Part shown: positions 24,995 through 33,920 of the stretch, one piece after another
Layout: each line of letters begins with the position of its first letter
Numbering within the stretch: position 1 is the first letter of the stretch
Origin: Palsa-504 sp963744005
Lineage (GTDB): Bacteria; Actinomycetota; Actinomycetes; Streptosporangiales; Streptosporangiaceae
DNA: 64,000 nucleotides
NCBI GenBank assembly: GCA_963744005.1
Contig: CAVURU010000003.1
Location: 3,038,001 to 3,102,000 of the forward strand
Direction of reading: 5' to 3'
Program-made: the position numbers and the translations under genes
The notes under the pieces: generated by a model
Seen by the model: the letters and a program-made list of their open reading frames with translations, nothing else
The model's database searches: none
What the model was told of the DNA's origin: nothing

Positions 24995-27103
24995 CTAGGA
25001 CACGGACGAAGGCTGCTCCTCGAGCAGGTCGGGCTCGGGGGTGGACTGGCGGCCGAGCTTGCTGGGCCACCAGACCCAGTGGCCGAGGTCCAGGTTGAGG
25101 GCGGTGACCAGCACGGATCTCACAACGATAGTGTCCAGCAAGACACCGAACGCCACCGCGAAGCCAAGCTCGGCCAGGAAGGTGACCGGCAGCGTGGCGA
25201 GCGCGGCGAAGGTGCCCGCCAGCACGCAACCGGCCGAGGTGATGACCCCGCCGGTCGCCGACAGCCCGGTGAGCGCGCCGCGTCGCGGGCCGTGCTTGCC
25301 CGCCTCCTCGCGTACCCGGGTCATCAGGAAGATGTTGTAGTCGATCCCCAGGGCGACGAGGAAGACGAAGACGAACAGCGGGAACGACGTGTCCGCGCCA
25401 CCGAAGTTGAACACGTGGTCGAACATCAGCGCGCTCACGCCCAGTGCGGCTGCGAACGACAGCACCACGGTGGCGATCAGCATGATCGGCGCGATCAGCG
25501 CCCGCAGCAGCAATCCCAGGATGAGGAACACCACGGCTATGATGACAGGGATGATCACTGCGCGGTCACGCGCGGACGCGCGGTTGATGTCCAGAGTGAC
25601 CGCCGTGTTGCCGCCGACCAGCGCGCTCGCGCCGGGCACCGCGTGCACGGCGGCGCGGACCCGGTCGATGGTATCGAACGCCGCCTGGCTATCCGGCGCG
25701 CTGGTAAGCGTGCCCTGCAGGTAGGCGTGGCCGGCCTCGCTGACCGGCCCGGTGACGTTGGTGATGCCCGGCGTGGACCTGAATGCCGAGGCCAGCTGCG
25801 CTCCCTGCGGCTGGTTGCCGATCACGATCACCGGCTGTCCGGCGCCGGCCGGGAAGTGCTGGTCCACGACTGTCTGCCCGACGACCGAGTCCGGGGTGTG
25901 ACGGAATCCCTGCGCGGTGGTCAGGCCGCCTGCCTTCAGGCCGAGCAGGCCGGTCGCCATCGCGCCGAGGATCAGGGCCGTGACCACCCAGACCAGCCGG
26001 GGCCTTACCGCGATGCGGCGGCCGACTCGGGCCCAGAATCCCCTGGTCGTTGGCTCTGCGGTGCCGTACGCGGGCTTTACCGGCCAGAACAGCCAGCGGC
26101 CGAATATCACTAGCAGGGCAGGCAGCAGGGTCATCATGGCCAGCAGCGAGACGACGACGCCGATCGCCAGCACGGGTCCCAGGCTCTTAGTGGAGTTCAG
26201 CTCCGCGATGGTCAGCGTCAGCAGGCTGATGATCACCGTGGCGGCGCTGGCGATGATGGCCGGCCCGGCCCGCCGCAGCGCGACGGCCATCGCCTCGTGC
26301 CTGTCCTCGTGGCGGCGCAGTTCCTCGCGGTACCTGGCGGTCAGCAACAGCGCGTAGTCGGTCCCCGCGCCGAAGACCAGCACCAGCAGGATGCCGGCGC
26401 TCTGCGCGTTGACGGTCAGGCCCTGCTTGGCCAGCAGGTAGATCAGGCCCTGGGCGGTAGCCAGCGCAACGCCGGCCGAGGCTACCGGCATCAGCCATAG
26501 CACCGGGCTGCGGTAGGTGATCAGCAGCAAGCCGATGACGACGGCCAGGGTAGCGACCAGCAGGATACCGTCGATGCCCTTGAACGCGTTGGCCGAGTCG
26601 GCGGCGTTGCCTAGCGGGCCGGTGACATGGACGGCCAGGCCGTTTGCGTTGCTCTGAGCTATGGCACGAAGCGTGGTTGCGGCGTCCGAGGCGCCATTCC
26701 AGCCCTTCGAGCCGAGGTTGACCGGCACGATGGTCTCGATGGCCTTGCCGTCGCTGGAGACGAACGGGCCGGACACCTGGTTGTCCACCACGCTGGGCAC
26801 GCCGCGGAACCGGACGGCGTCGGCGGCCGCCTTCGCCTTGTCCGCGCTGGTCACCCCCGACAGGCGGTCATACACCAGGACCGCGGCGAAGATGTTGGGC
26901 GACTGGAACCGCGACTGCACGTCCAGCACCTTGGTCGACTCGGCCGAGGCGGGCAGCCAGGCCGACGCGTCGTTCTTCTCCGCGCCGGTGAGCTTGCCTG
27001 CCAGCGAGCCAAGCAGGGCCACGACAATCAGCCAGAAGACCAGGACGGCCCACTTGGTCCTGCGTCCGCTAGGGAGGGCTATGATCGCGCGGGCTCGGCT
27101 CAT
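24995..27103 (-). CDS. MMPL/RND family membrane transporter
   Basis: Large inner-membrane exporter of 702 residues, probably moving lipids or hydrophobic compounds using the proton gradient. The arrangement is typical: TM1 near residues 17-35, a big extracytoplasmic loop (about 36-175), a block of five helices (about 177-345, with the RND signature GAGTDYALLLTARYREEL), a second loop, and a second helix block (about 530-680, with LVALGIDYNIFLMTRVREEA). Both Asp-containing helix motifs are present. It starts with MSRARAII at ATG 27103 and ends before a strong terminator, so it is a single-gene unit. A promoter with an overlapping palindrome lies 40-75 bases upstream. Confidence 0.92.
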   Translation of the reverse strand: MSRARAIIALPSGRRTKWAVLVFWLIVVALLGSLAGKLTGAEKNDASAWLPASAESTKVLDVQSRFQSPNIFAAVLVYDRLSGVTSADKAKAAADAVRFRGVPSVVDNQVSGPFVSSDGKAIETIVPVNLGSKGWNGASDAATTLRAIAQSNANGLAVHVTGPLGNAADSANAFKGIDGILLVATLAVVIGLLLITYRSPVLWLMPVASAGVALATAQGLIYLLAKQGLTVNAQSAGILLVLVFGAGTDYALLLTARYREELRRHEDRHEAMAVALRRAGPAIIASAATVIISLLTLTIAELNSTKSLGPVLAIGVVVSLLAMMTLLPALLVIFGRWLFWPVKPAYGTAEPTTRGFWARVGRRIAVRPRLVWVVTALILGAMATGLLGLKAGGLTTAQGFRHTPDSVVGQTVVDQHFPAGAGQPVIVIGNQPQGAQLASAFRSTPGITNVTGPVSEAGHAYLQGTLTSAPDSQAAFDTIDRVRAAVHAVPGASALVGGNTAVTLDINRASARDRAVIIPVIIAVVFLILGLLLRALIAPIMLIATVVLSFAAALGVSALMFDHVFNFGGADTSFPLFVFVFLVALGIDYNIFLMTRVREEAGKHGPRRGALTGLSATGGVITSAGCVLAGTFAALATLPVTFLAELGFAVAFGVLLDTIVVRSVLVTALNLDLGHWVWWPSKLGRQSTPEPDLLEEQPSSVS

Positions 27104-27141
27104 GATGGTCCCCCAGATTGGTCGGCCCGCCGGCTGCCATT

Positions 27142-27177
27142 GATAGCACTATCGGACAGACCCGGGTACAAAGTCAA
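27142..27177 (-). promoter_or_regulatory. Promoter and palindromic operator of the MMPL gene
   Basis: Minus strand: -35 TTGACT (27177-27172), 18-base spacer, -10 GATAGT (27153-27148). The -10 lies inside the 12-bp palindrome GATAGCACTATC (27142-27153). A repressor bound here would block transcription; no regulator gene is adjacent. The remaining 27180-27465 shows no gene. Confidence 0.6.
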
Positions 27178-27465
27178 GACATATCTCGTCTTCCGGACCC
27201 CTGCCTGGCCGCCCCCATCACCGGCCGCCGGAAGGATCGTCGTTCCGCTGTTCATGATGATCCCCGTTCGCAAAGGACAACATGCCGCTGCGTTGCCTAG
27301 TTACGACGGCGGCGCGGCCGAAACTCATCGGATATCGCTGACTGTCGCCGTATCCTCCCGTGGAATCAACTCCTTCACCGGGCCGGAAGGCTCAATCGAT
27401 CGCGTCTTCGACACCCGCGATCGCGGGGATGGCGCCCATCATGGTGTCAGGTGCTGCCTCGAGAG

Positions 27466-27560
27466 TCATTTGCGGTTGTAGAGGCGCACAGTCAGTGTTC
27501 CGAAGACCACGATGAAGGCGCCCCACCCGACCGCCCAGAAGATCTCTGCGGCGGCGCCGT
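27466..27560 (-). pseudogene. Membrane protein C-terminal fragment (ABC-2 permease-like)
   Basis: The last 29 codons encode AEIFWAVGWGAFIVVFGTLT and VRLYNRK then stop, a final membrane helix with a short basic tail as in ABC-2 type permeases. Sequence before it is unrelated. The family is a guess from pattern. Confidence 0.4.
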
Positions 27561-27850
27561 GGCCGACCGCGCCGTGGAGATCCTGCGCGTGGCGGCCGGT
27601 GACGGCCGACTGGAAGCAGCCACGCTCACCGCCGATGTGCCGGCCGTGCCGGGGCCAGGCTGACCTGGTCACGGCGCAGGCCAAGGACATTGTCTGGCTC
27701 GACTACAAGGCGGGAACGCGCGCCGCGGCAGTGCGTGGTCCCTGCGCGGATGGAGGTCCGGGCAGTCGAAGGGACGGTGAAGCTCGACTTCACGGACGCC
27801 GTGATCACCCATCCGGTGCGTGGCGGAACGGTCAAGATCCGCCCGCGGAA
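27560..27850 (+). pseudogene. DUF1707-domain protein, broken
   Basis: One frame reads ADRAVEILRVAAGDGRLEAA and TLTADVPAVPG, a DUF1707 domain with its middle deleted. Further on, another frame reads MEVRAVEGTVKLDFTDAVIT, the conserved segment that follows in such proteins. Deletion plus frameshift leave no complete gene. Confidence 0.6.
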
Positions 27851-28163
27851 TGGCTCGAAAGAGCCGGTGCCTCTCACAGTAGAGCTCTCGGGCGAGACCC
27901 ACGGCGGCCGTCATTGGCCGCCCACCGCGGCGGAGGTTCCGGCAGTGGCTACTGCATGGGCCAGGACCATACGCCAGGTCATTCCGCGACTGACACCTCG
28001 GCACCAAAGTCCTGCCACCGGACGGCCATGCCGCGCTGGCGCTACAGCCGCACAGATCGCCCGTTCGCGTCCGGAAAAGGACGGCCACGTCATCGGCCGG
28101 GCTTGACGCCAGATCGGCGGTTACTTGTGAGCGATCATCACCTGATGGACTGCCAGGTCGGCA

Positions 28164-28500
28164 TCACCGGACACCACTAAGCACGAACGTCGTGGTCAGG
28201 GAGAGTTCACTACCATGCCCAATTGGTAGGCCTTGGCCCTCCGCCACTCTCCTTTTGCCAATGCTGGGAAGCCTCGATCTGGGCTTTGACCAGCCGCGGG
28301 CCTGGGTGGTAGGTGAGCTTGAGGCCGAGCTTGCGGAAGATCTCCTGGCTAGCTTCGGTCGCATTCAGCGATCTTGCTGCTGATGTCGTCGTCGATGGTG
28401 GCCTTGGCTGGGATGGGGCGGGTTCCGGCGAGCACCTGGAGGGTCCCGGCCATGCTGTGCGGAGTGAACTCACGGGCCAGCCATCTGTCGATGCGGTGGA
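28164..28500 (-). pseudogene. Probable serine recombinase C-terminal fragment
   Basis: The minus strand encodes EIFRKLGLKLTYHPGPRLVK and AQIEASQHWQ. This resembles the ends of some large serine recombinases (F..L.LKLTY.P....V.AE). The preceding part, in another frame, reads IPAKATIDDDISSKIAERDR. No catalytic domain remains. The assignment is tentative. Confidence 0.4.
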
Positions 28501-28553
28501 CACGGCATCCTTACGGCGAGGGCGTGCGGTAGTCCTTAGGTGATACGAGACAG

Positions 28554-28811
28554 CTACGCCTCGGCCGGCTTGATGTCTTCCCCGCGGCCAGGGCAGCCCT
28601 CGGTCGGGCAGTACGGGATGGGCGGGTCGCTGAGGTCGTAGTTGATGAGGATGTCCTCGCCCAGTGTGGTCACGCCGCAGCGGGTGCACGTCCAGGCTTC
28701 CGGAGTCGCGTCCAGGTTGCGCGTCCGCTGCAATTCAGCACGGTATGCGGCCTGCGTTTCGGGGTCCGCCTGCTGGTAGGTCTCCAGCAACGTGCGGTGT
28801 TCGTTCGCCAT
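28554..28811 (-). CDS. Small zinc-ribbon protein (paralogue 1)
   Basis: An 85-residue protein. An N-terminal helix (MANEHRTLLETYQQADPETQ, AAYRAELQRTRNL) is followed by a likely zinc ribbon: WTCTRCGVTTLGEDILINY and IPYCPTEGCPGRGEDIKP, giving CxxC...CxxxxC. AGGAGG lies five bases before the ATG. The function is unknown; similar ribbons bind zinc or nucleic acid. A clear paralogue is at 30804-31097, and the two bracket a tract of broken genes. There is no signal peptide. Confidence 0.8.
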   Translation of the reverse strand: MANEHRTLLETYQQADPETQAAYRAELQRTRNLDATPEAWTCTRCGVTTLGEDILINYDLSDPPIPYCPTEGCPGRGEDIKPAEA

Positions 28812-29001
28812 GTTGCCTCCTCGTGTCGTCGTCGCGCCGCTCCCTGCCCGTAGACCGGGTGCCTACACAACAGCACCGACCGCGGCGGGAAGATCACTGC
28901 GCGGCCGCTTGTTCCTCCACCTGCGACGAGGGGCCGGAACGCGGGAGGGCAGCCGAGTGCCGGCTGATTATTCGTGACGATTGCGTGGGGAGTGCCACTG
29001 A

Positions 29002-29454
29002 GTGCGGACAAATGAAGAGCGCACTAACGAGGAAGAAGTTGCCTCCGAGCTGCCCTCGGCCGAGGAGAAGCGGTCCCGGGGCAGCAGGCTGCTGTGGGGC
29101 GTCGACCGGTGCACAGCGGCTCCGCTGACGGCGGTGAGCGTGCTGGCCGCCGGGATCGCGTGGGTGGCCGTAACGGCGGCCTTCGGCTTCCCGAGTCAGT
29201 GGGACGCGATCTTCCAGACGCTGGTCGCGGCGACAACGCTGGTCATGGTGTTCGTCATCCAGCACACGCAGGCGCGTCAGCAGGCCGCTACCCAGCGCAA
29301 GCTGGACGAGATCTTGCGGGTCCTCCCGGGGGCGGACAACTCAATGCTCGCGCTCGAGCACGCCTCCGACGAGGAGCTGCGCGCGGCCCATCAAGAGCAC
29401 CAGCAGATCCGGCAGACAGCACTGCAGGAGCTGAAAGAGCACAGCCAGCCCTAG
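29002..29454 (+). CDS. Low-affinity iron permease family membrane protein
   Basis: A 150-residue protein with a charged N-terminus (NEERTNEEEVASELP), two predicted membrane helices (about 40-62, AAPLTAVSVLAAGIAWVAVT, and about 72-90, FQTLVAATTLVMVFVIQH) and a C-terminal soluble part with QRKLDEILRVLPGADNSMLA. QHTQARQQAATQRKLDEIL is the PF04120-type signature, in which the loop after TM2 binds the target. The family name comes from fungal Fet4; transport by bacterial members is not established. GTG 29002 is the only plausible start. The flanking genes are broken. Confidence 0.8.
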   Translation: MRTNEERTNEEEVASELPSAEEKRSRGSRLLWGVDRCTAAPLTAVSVLAAGIAWVAVTAAFGFPSQWDAIFQTLVAATTLVMVFVIQHTQARQQAATQRKLDEILRVLPGADNSMLALEHASDEELRAAHQEHQQIRQTALQELKEHSQP

Positions 29455-29559
29455 CAGCGGCCAGCTACCGAGCAACCTACGGTGACGTGGTGCCCGGCCA
29501 GGTCGTGGTGGACAGCCTGCGGGCTGCCGGTAACAGACTTCTTGCAGGCCGGCAGGTCA

Positions 29560-29830
29560 GCCGGTGGTCCGGCGATACCGGTGCAGGTGGTCGTGTTCGA
29601 ACGGCGGTTAGCTGCCTCCGGACGCTGGTCGACGACGACGCTGCCTGGATACTGGGTGAGCAGCACGCCGGCCAGGCTGCTCTTCCCTGATTTGGCGACA
29701 CCGGTCAGCACGGTCAGCACACCACGAGGAACATCGAGGCTGATGTCGCGCAGGTTATGGGCGCTGGCGTACCGTAACGGGATGTGCCTGCCAGGTGTGC
29801 GGGGCGTCCTGGACAGGCCAGAAGTCGGGG
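29560..29830 (-). pseudogene. UvrA-like ATPase fragment
   Basis: The minus strand reads HNLRDISLDVPRGVLTVLTG, then Walker A GVAKSGKSSL, then YPGSVVVDQRPEAANRRSNT. This is the second ATP-binding module start of UvrA-like drug-resistance (DrrC-type) proteins, where the block reads VVVDQ..(I/V)G.S.RSN. The zinc finger and Walker B are missing. Confidence 0.65.
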
Positions 29831-29917
29831 TCTACGAGCGCCGCGCCGGCTAGCGGCTACAGGCTCGGCAGCAGCCGTTCGAGGCTGGAGGTGTCCAGGA
29901 TCCTCGGCTCCGGATGA

Positions 29918-30661
29918 TCACGCCATCCGACCAGGCAGGCAGACAACGAACCTCATCGGTGCCGACGCCGGCGGCGTGCCGGCGGGATCGGTTGCGGGCG
30001 CGCGACGACTCGACCGTGACCGGCCCGGCCCGGCCTGCACGGTGCCATGCTGATCGGCCAGCTCGCACCATCGGGGCAGGTCGGCCAGGTCGGCCGCCGC
30101 GGTCAGGCGGGCGGTGAAGCCAGCCCGGGCCCACTGGCCGGGGTCTGGGGCGCCGCCGTGCACCCGCGGGTCGGCCATCTCCTGGGCACCATTGTCATCC
30201 GCCCACACGCCGCAGTCGGCGCCCGCCTCGAAGGCGGAGCGAGCGAGGGCCAGCACCTCAGAAGGGCTGAGGCGCGGGGCGAAGACCAGGATGGACGGGT
30301 AGGGGAACCACTGGCCGCGACCGCGGGCTGGGGGGTCGGGCAGCAGCCGGGCCAGGCAGCGGTCTCGTTGTTCTTCGCCTCCGGGCCACCCGGCCGCCCG
30401 GCCCACGGTGTCGCCGTCCAGGAACAGCAACACGTCTCCCCGGGCGCGGGCCGCGCCCAGGTTGCGGGCCGCGGCGGCGCGGAACCCACGGTCCAGCTGC
30501 CGGACGGCGCGGACCGGCACCCGGCCCGCGGCCGCGGTGTCCGGGGCCCGGTCGGAGCCGTCGTCGGCCACCACGATCTCGAGGCGTTCGCGCGGGTACG
30601 TCTGGCGACGCGGCCGATCAAGGGCGGGGACGTCCGCCCTGGCCTCTGTCTCCTGCAGCAC
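29918..30661 (-). pseudogene. Family 2 glycosyltransferase, truncated
   Basis: The N-terminal part contains the GT-A nucleotide-sugar fold: QTYPRERLEIVVADDGSD, FRAAAARNLGAARARGDVLL and FLDGDT, the last holding the metal-binding DxD. The usual beginning (nucleotide-binding strand and first helix) is absent, replaced by DNA that overlaps a HicB-like fragment. After DGDT the sequence does not follow the family. It is open for 247 codons but looks like a fusion of fragments and is probably inactive. Confidence 0.6.
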
Positions 30662-30790
30662 ACCCCTCGAGGTAGTCGCGGACCATGCCCTCAGCGGTGT
30701 CGAGGGTGCAGGACTGGGTGACGCTCATGCCGTCGATGTGGAGTTCCCAGCGTGTTCCTAGCGCTTGGCTCGGACGGTGCCGGTGCTCAC
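30618..30790 (-). pseudogene. HicB-like antitoxin fragment, frameshifted
   Basis: Starts GTG (VSTGTVRAKR), hits a stop, and continues in the next frame as WELHIDGMSVTQSCTLDTAE and GMVRDYLEG. The pattern of a W.L.I.G...TQ..TL..AE.MVRDYL core fits the HicB-like family. One missing base near 30758 explains the break. No HicA toxin is adjacent. Confidence 0.55.
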
Positions 30791-30803
30791 TGGAGCCTTG
30801 ATT

Positions 30804-31097
30804 TCACAGCTCAGACCTGAGGCGGCGCCCTCCAGGTAAGGGGGCATCCCCGCCCGGGTGGAGGTCCGATCCGTGGGCGGGGCAGCCTTTAGTTGGGCAG
30901 TACGGAATCGCCGTGTCACCGATGTAGCTGATGAGGATGTCCTTTCCCTGAGTCGTCGCTCCACAGATCGAGCAGGTCCAGGTATCGGGGAGTGCGTTCA
31001 GGTCGCGCAGTCGCTGGAGACCGGCTTGATAGGCAGCCTGAGTTTGAGGAGCTGCCTGGTAGTAGGGCACCAGCGAAGCACCGGGGTCTTCCGTCAT
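30804..31097 (-). CDS. Small zinc-ribbon protein (paralogue 2)
   Basis: A 97-residue paralogue of the protein at 28554. Shared landmarks are PYYQAAPQTQAAYQAGLQRL, WTCSICGATTQGKDILISY and IPYCPTKGCPAHGSDLHP, with the same four Cys. I placed the start at ATG 31097, where GAGAGGAG lies eight bases upstream; the frame is open a little further. The C-terminal tail (after LHPGGDAP) differs from paralogue 1. Function unknown. Confidence 0.75.
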   Translation of the reverse strand: MTEDPGASLVPYYQAAPQTQAAYQAGLQRLRDLNALPDTWTCSICGATTQGKDILISYIGDTAIPYCPTKGCPAHGSDLHPGGDAPLPGGRRLRSEL

Positions 31098-31239
31098 TCG
31101 TCTGCTCCTCTCTGCGGGCCGCCACCCCTTCCCCACAGTCGATTCCTCACACAATCGGAGGTTCGACCCACAATGAGGCCGCCCGCCAGGCCGCTCAAGG
31201 CCGCGGTGGCCGGGTCACGAAACGACTGGCTTGCAACCG

Positions 31240-31480
31240 GGCTCAGCCTGCAGTCGCCTGCTTACACCGCCCGCACCGTAGAGGACCCGGAGCTGCGCTT
31301 CACCCCTGGCGGCCATGTGGTGGCCCGCCTCCGGCTGGCCAGCACCCCCGCTTCTATGACAAGACGGCCGGTGAGTAGAAGGACGGCGAGTCGCTGTTCC
31401 TGACGTGCCCCCGATCACCGAGGCATTCCTCGAGCACGCAGCCGTGGACGTGACCTGGGCGAGCAGGCGTACCCGGGGCG
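31240..31480 (+). pseudogene. Single-stranded DNA-binding protein gene, broken
   Basis: One frame reads VEDPELRFTPGGHVVARLRL and AST, the OB-fold entry of bacterial SSB. The next frame gives PRFYDKTAGE, a stop codon, then KDGESLFLTC. An internal TAG, a frameshift and later divergence make it a pseudogene. Extra ssb genes are common on integrative elements and plasmids, which fits this region. Confidence 0.75.
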
Positions 31481-31658
31481 GCTGGTCCCGGCGAGGTTCG
31501 GTTCCTGCTTACCGGGCTTGTGGACCCTGCAGCAGTAAGCCTCAGTCGTGAAGATCACCTAGCAGCCCGGCCGAGGTGGCATCGGCCTGGCCCCTTCAGG
31601 GCGATCCCTGCCGCAGAACCTGGGCTGCAGGGCCTGAAATGCTCACGGCTGACGAAGG

Positions 31659-32075
31659 CTATGCGGGCTTGTCTTCGGCGGGGGAGTCGTGGTCTGGGGC
31701 CAGGTGGCGCAGGACTCGTTCGCTGAGGGCGGCGAGCATGTCGAGCTCAGCGGGGGTGAGCAGGTCGATGAAGTTCCGGCGGACGTCCTGCACGTGCCCG
31801 GGTGCCGCCTTCTCGATGGCGGCGCGGCCGGCCGGCAGCAGGCAGACCATGGTGCTGCGGGCGTCGTCCGGGGTTGGGTTCGCGGCAGATCAGCCCGTCC
31901 TCCTGCATGCGCCGTACCTGGTGGGAGACACGGCTCTTCTCCCAGCCCAGCGTGGTGCACAGGTCGTGCGCGGGCATGCGGTCCCGGTCGTGTTCCGAGA
32001 GCACCGCCAGGATCTGCTAGTCGGCCGCGGGGCGGGGAACTGGGACTTCGCCCTCGGCGTCACGGAATTTCCCAG
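31659..32075 (-). pseudogene. MarR family regulator, nonsense and frameshift
   Basis: Reading across frames gives QILAVLSEHDRDRMPAHDLC, TTLGWEKSRVSHQVRRMQED and GLICREPNP (winged HTH), then MVCLLPAGRAAIEKAAPGHV and LLTPAELDMLAALSERVLRH (C-terminal dimer helices). A TAG stop interrupts just before QILAVL, and a frameshift lies near 31870, within the wing. Otherwise well preserved, so the decay is probably recent. Confidence 0.8.
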
Positions 32076-32165
32076 CTGAGCCGCACCCGCCCTGCCGATC
32101 CAAGCCGTCAACCAACAGGGGCGCCATGCTCCCTGGCAATGGTTGATTCATCACCGAAATGGCTA

Positions 32166-33271
32166 GCTAGTTGTACTGACCACGGACGTTGGTGACGGTG
32201 ACGGCGACACGGGCTGGATGATCTTGAAGTAGAGAGGACCTCCGGGTTCGGTGTGGATCACCACAATCGGCACCGTCACCCGGGAGGTCCTCGTGGTCCA
32301 CCGTAATGCCCCGCTGTCCGAGACCGGGCGCCTGCGCCTGGCCCGGTGCGTCGTTGATGACGGCTGGCCGCTGCGCCGTGCTGCTGAGAGGTTCCAGGTC
32401 TCGCACACCACCGCGGCCCGGTGGGCCGCCCGCTACCGGGAACATGGCCCGGCGGGGATGACCGACCGGTCCTGCCGCCCGCACCGCAGCCCGAACCGGA
32501 CCAGGCAGCGGACCGAGAAACGGATCATCGGGCTGCGGGTCAGCCGGCGGCTGGGGCCGGCCCGGATCGCGTTCCGGCTGGGCCTGAACCCTTCCACCGT
32601 GCACAAGGTCCTGACCCGCTACGGCTGCCCGAAACTGGCGCACCTGGACCGCGCCACCAAAGTCCCGGTCCGCCGCTACGAGCGGGACTATCCCGGCGAG
32701 CTGGTCCACGTCGATGTCAAGAAGCTCGGCAACATCCCCGACGGCGGCGGCTGGCGTGTTCACGGCCGCGCTGGCGGCCAGCGCAACCGCCGGAGCACCT
32801 CGCCGATCCGCAACCCCTCACTGGGCTACGGCTACCTGCACACCGCCCTGGATGACCACTCCCGCCTGGCCTTCACCGAGATCCTGCCCGACGAGCGGAA
32901 AGAGACCGCCGCCGCGTTCCTGCACCGGGCCCACGCCTGGTACGCCGGACTCGGCATCACCATCGAACGAGTCATCAGCGACAACGGCGGCTGCTACCGC
33001 TCCAGGGACTGGGCCGCAGCCTGCGCCCAGCTCAGCATCACCCACAAACGGACCCGCCCCTACCGCCCCCAGACCAACGGCAAAGTAGAGCGCTACCACC
33101 GCACCCTCGCCGACGAATGGGCCTACGCCCAGCCCTACACCACCGAATCCGAACGCCGCGCCGCCTTGCCAGGCTGGCTCCATACCTACAACAATCACCG
33201 CGGACACACCGCACTCGCAGGCCACCCACCCGCCTACCGCGTCACCAAGCTGTCAGGTCAGTACATCTAGT
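32166..33271 (+). mobile_element. IS481-family insertion sequence
   Basis: Inverted ends TGTACTGACC (32172-32181) and GGTCAGTACA (33256-33265), with further similarity inward (GTTGGTGACG against CTTGGTGACG). The flanks are GCTAGT on the left and TCTAGT on the right, in line with the NCTAGN target duplication known for IS481. About 1094 bp between ends, with one complete transposase gene. Confidence 0.85.
32293..33270 (+). CDS. IS481-family transposase
   Basis: DDE transposase of 325 residues. An N-terminal HTH (LARCVVDDGWPLRRAAERFQ, VSHTTAARWAARYREHG) precedes an integrase core: VHVDVKKLG (first Asp), ALDDHSRLAFTEI, RVISDNGGCYRSR (second Asp) and RPYRPQTNGKVERYHRTLAD (Glu). All three acidic residues are present. 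I chose GTG 32293 because GGGAGG precedes it by five bases and VVHRNAPLSETGRLRLAR matches the usual family start. The stop codon TAG lies outside the inverted repeat, in the duplicated target CTAG. Confidence 0.92.
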   Translation: MVHRNAPLSETGRLRLARCVVDDGWPLRRAAERFQVSHTTAARWAARYREHGPAGMTDRSCRPHRSPNRTRQRTEKRIIGLRVSRRLGPARIAFRLGLNPSTVHKVLTRYGCPKLAHLDRATKVPVRRYERDYPGELVHVDVKKLGNIPDGGGWRVHGRAGGQRNRRSTSPIRNPSLGYGYLHTALDDHSRLAFTEILPDERKETAAAFLHRAHAWYAGLGITIERVISDNGGCYRSRDWAAACAQLSITHKRTRPYRPQTNGKVERYHRTLADEWAYAQPYTTESERRAALPGWLHTYNNHRGHTALAGHPPAYRVTKLSGQYI

Positions 33272-33417
33272 GTCAGATATCAATATCGGCGGACGATGGC
33301 CTGCTCGGAGAGAATTCTCGCGATGAAGCTTGGTTTCGCACTTTCCCGTAGTCGGGCCCGCTGTGAGCAGGACGCTGAGCTGCGACTAGATTGGCAACGG
33401 CAGGAGGCGGCGAACCG

Positions 33418-33777
33418 ATGGATAACCTGCACACGGTTCAAGTGCGCCGGGTTTACGACGATCCCGCTCCCGGGGACGGCATCCGGGTGCTGGTGGACAG
33501 GATCTGGCCGCGGGGCATGACCAGGGAGAAGGCCAGCCTGGACGAGTGGTGCAAGCAGATCGCTCCCTCCACGGTGCTGCGCAAGTGGTATGGCCACGAC
33601 CCGGAACGGTTCGAGGAGTTCACCCGCCGGTACCGCAAGGAGCTGACCGAGCCGGAGCGGGCCGAGGCCCTTGAGCATCTGCGCGGACTGGCGAGGACCG
33701 GGACGCTGACGCTGCTCACGGCGAGCAAGGCCGCTGATATCAGTGAGGCCACCGTCCTCGCCGGGCTGCTGCAGTAA
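33418..33777 (+). CDS. DUF488 family protein (YeaO-like)
   Basis: Small cytoplasmic protein of 119 residues with the whole family pattern: VRRVYDDPAPGDGIRVLVDR, IWPRGMTREKASLDEWCKQI, APSTVLRKWYGHDPERFEEF, RRYRKELTEPERAEALEHL and LTLLTASKAADISEATVL. AGGAGG lies ten bases upstream of the ATG. The function is unsettled. The length is normal and no lesions are seen, so this is one of the intact genes in an otherwise decayed stretch. Confidence 0.88.
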   Translation: MDNLHTVQVRRVYDDPAPGDGIRVLVDRIWPRGMTREKASLDEWCKQIAPSTVLRKWYGHDPERFEEFTRRYRKELTEPERAEALEHLRGLARTGTLTLLTASKAADISEATVLAGLLQ

Positions 33778-33920
33778 CCAGCGGCCCCGACGACGGCCGA
33801 AAGCGCAGCCAGCGTGGAATCACCCGTGCAGGCGGGTGGTAGCGCCGGACCGTGCGGCGCCTGTCCCGATGGGCCAAGTCTCCGGTCCCGCGGTGAGCGT
33901 CAGCGGGCTGCCTGCCGCGC

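Noticed and set aside
30103..30663. Alternative frame over the glycosyltransferase remnant
   Set aside because: Ser/Pro/Ala-rich shadow without motif; the overlapping frame has GT-A motifs.
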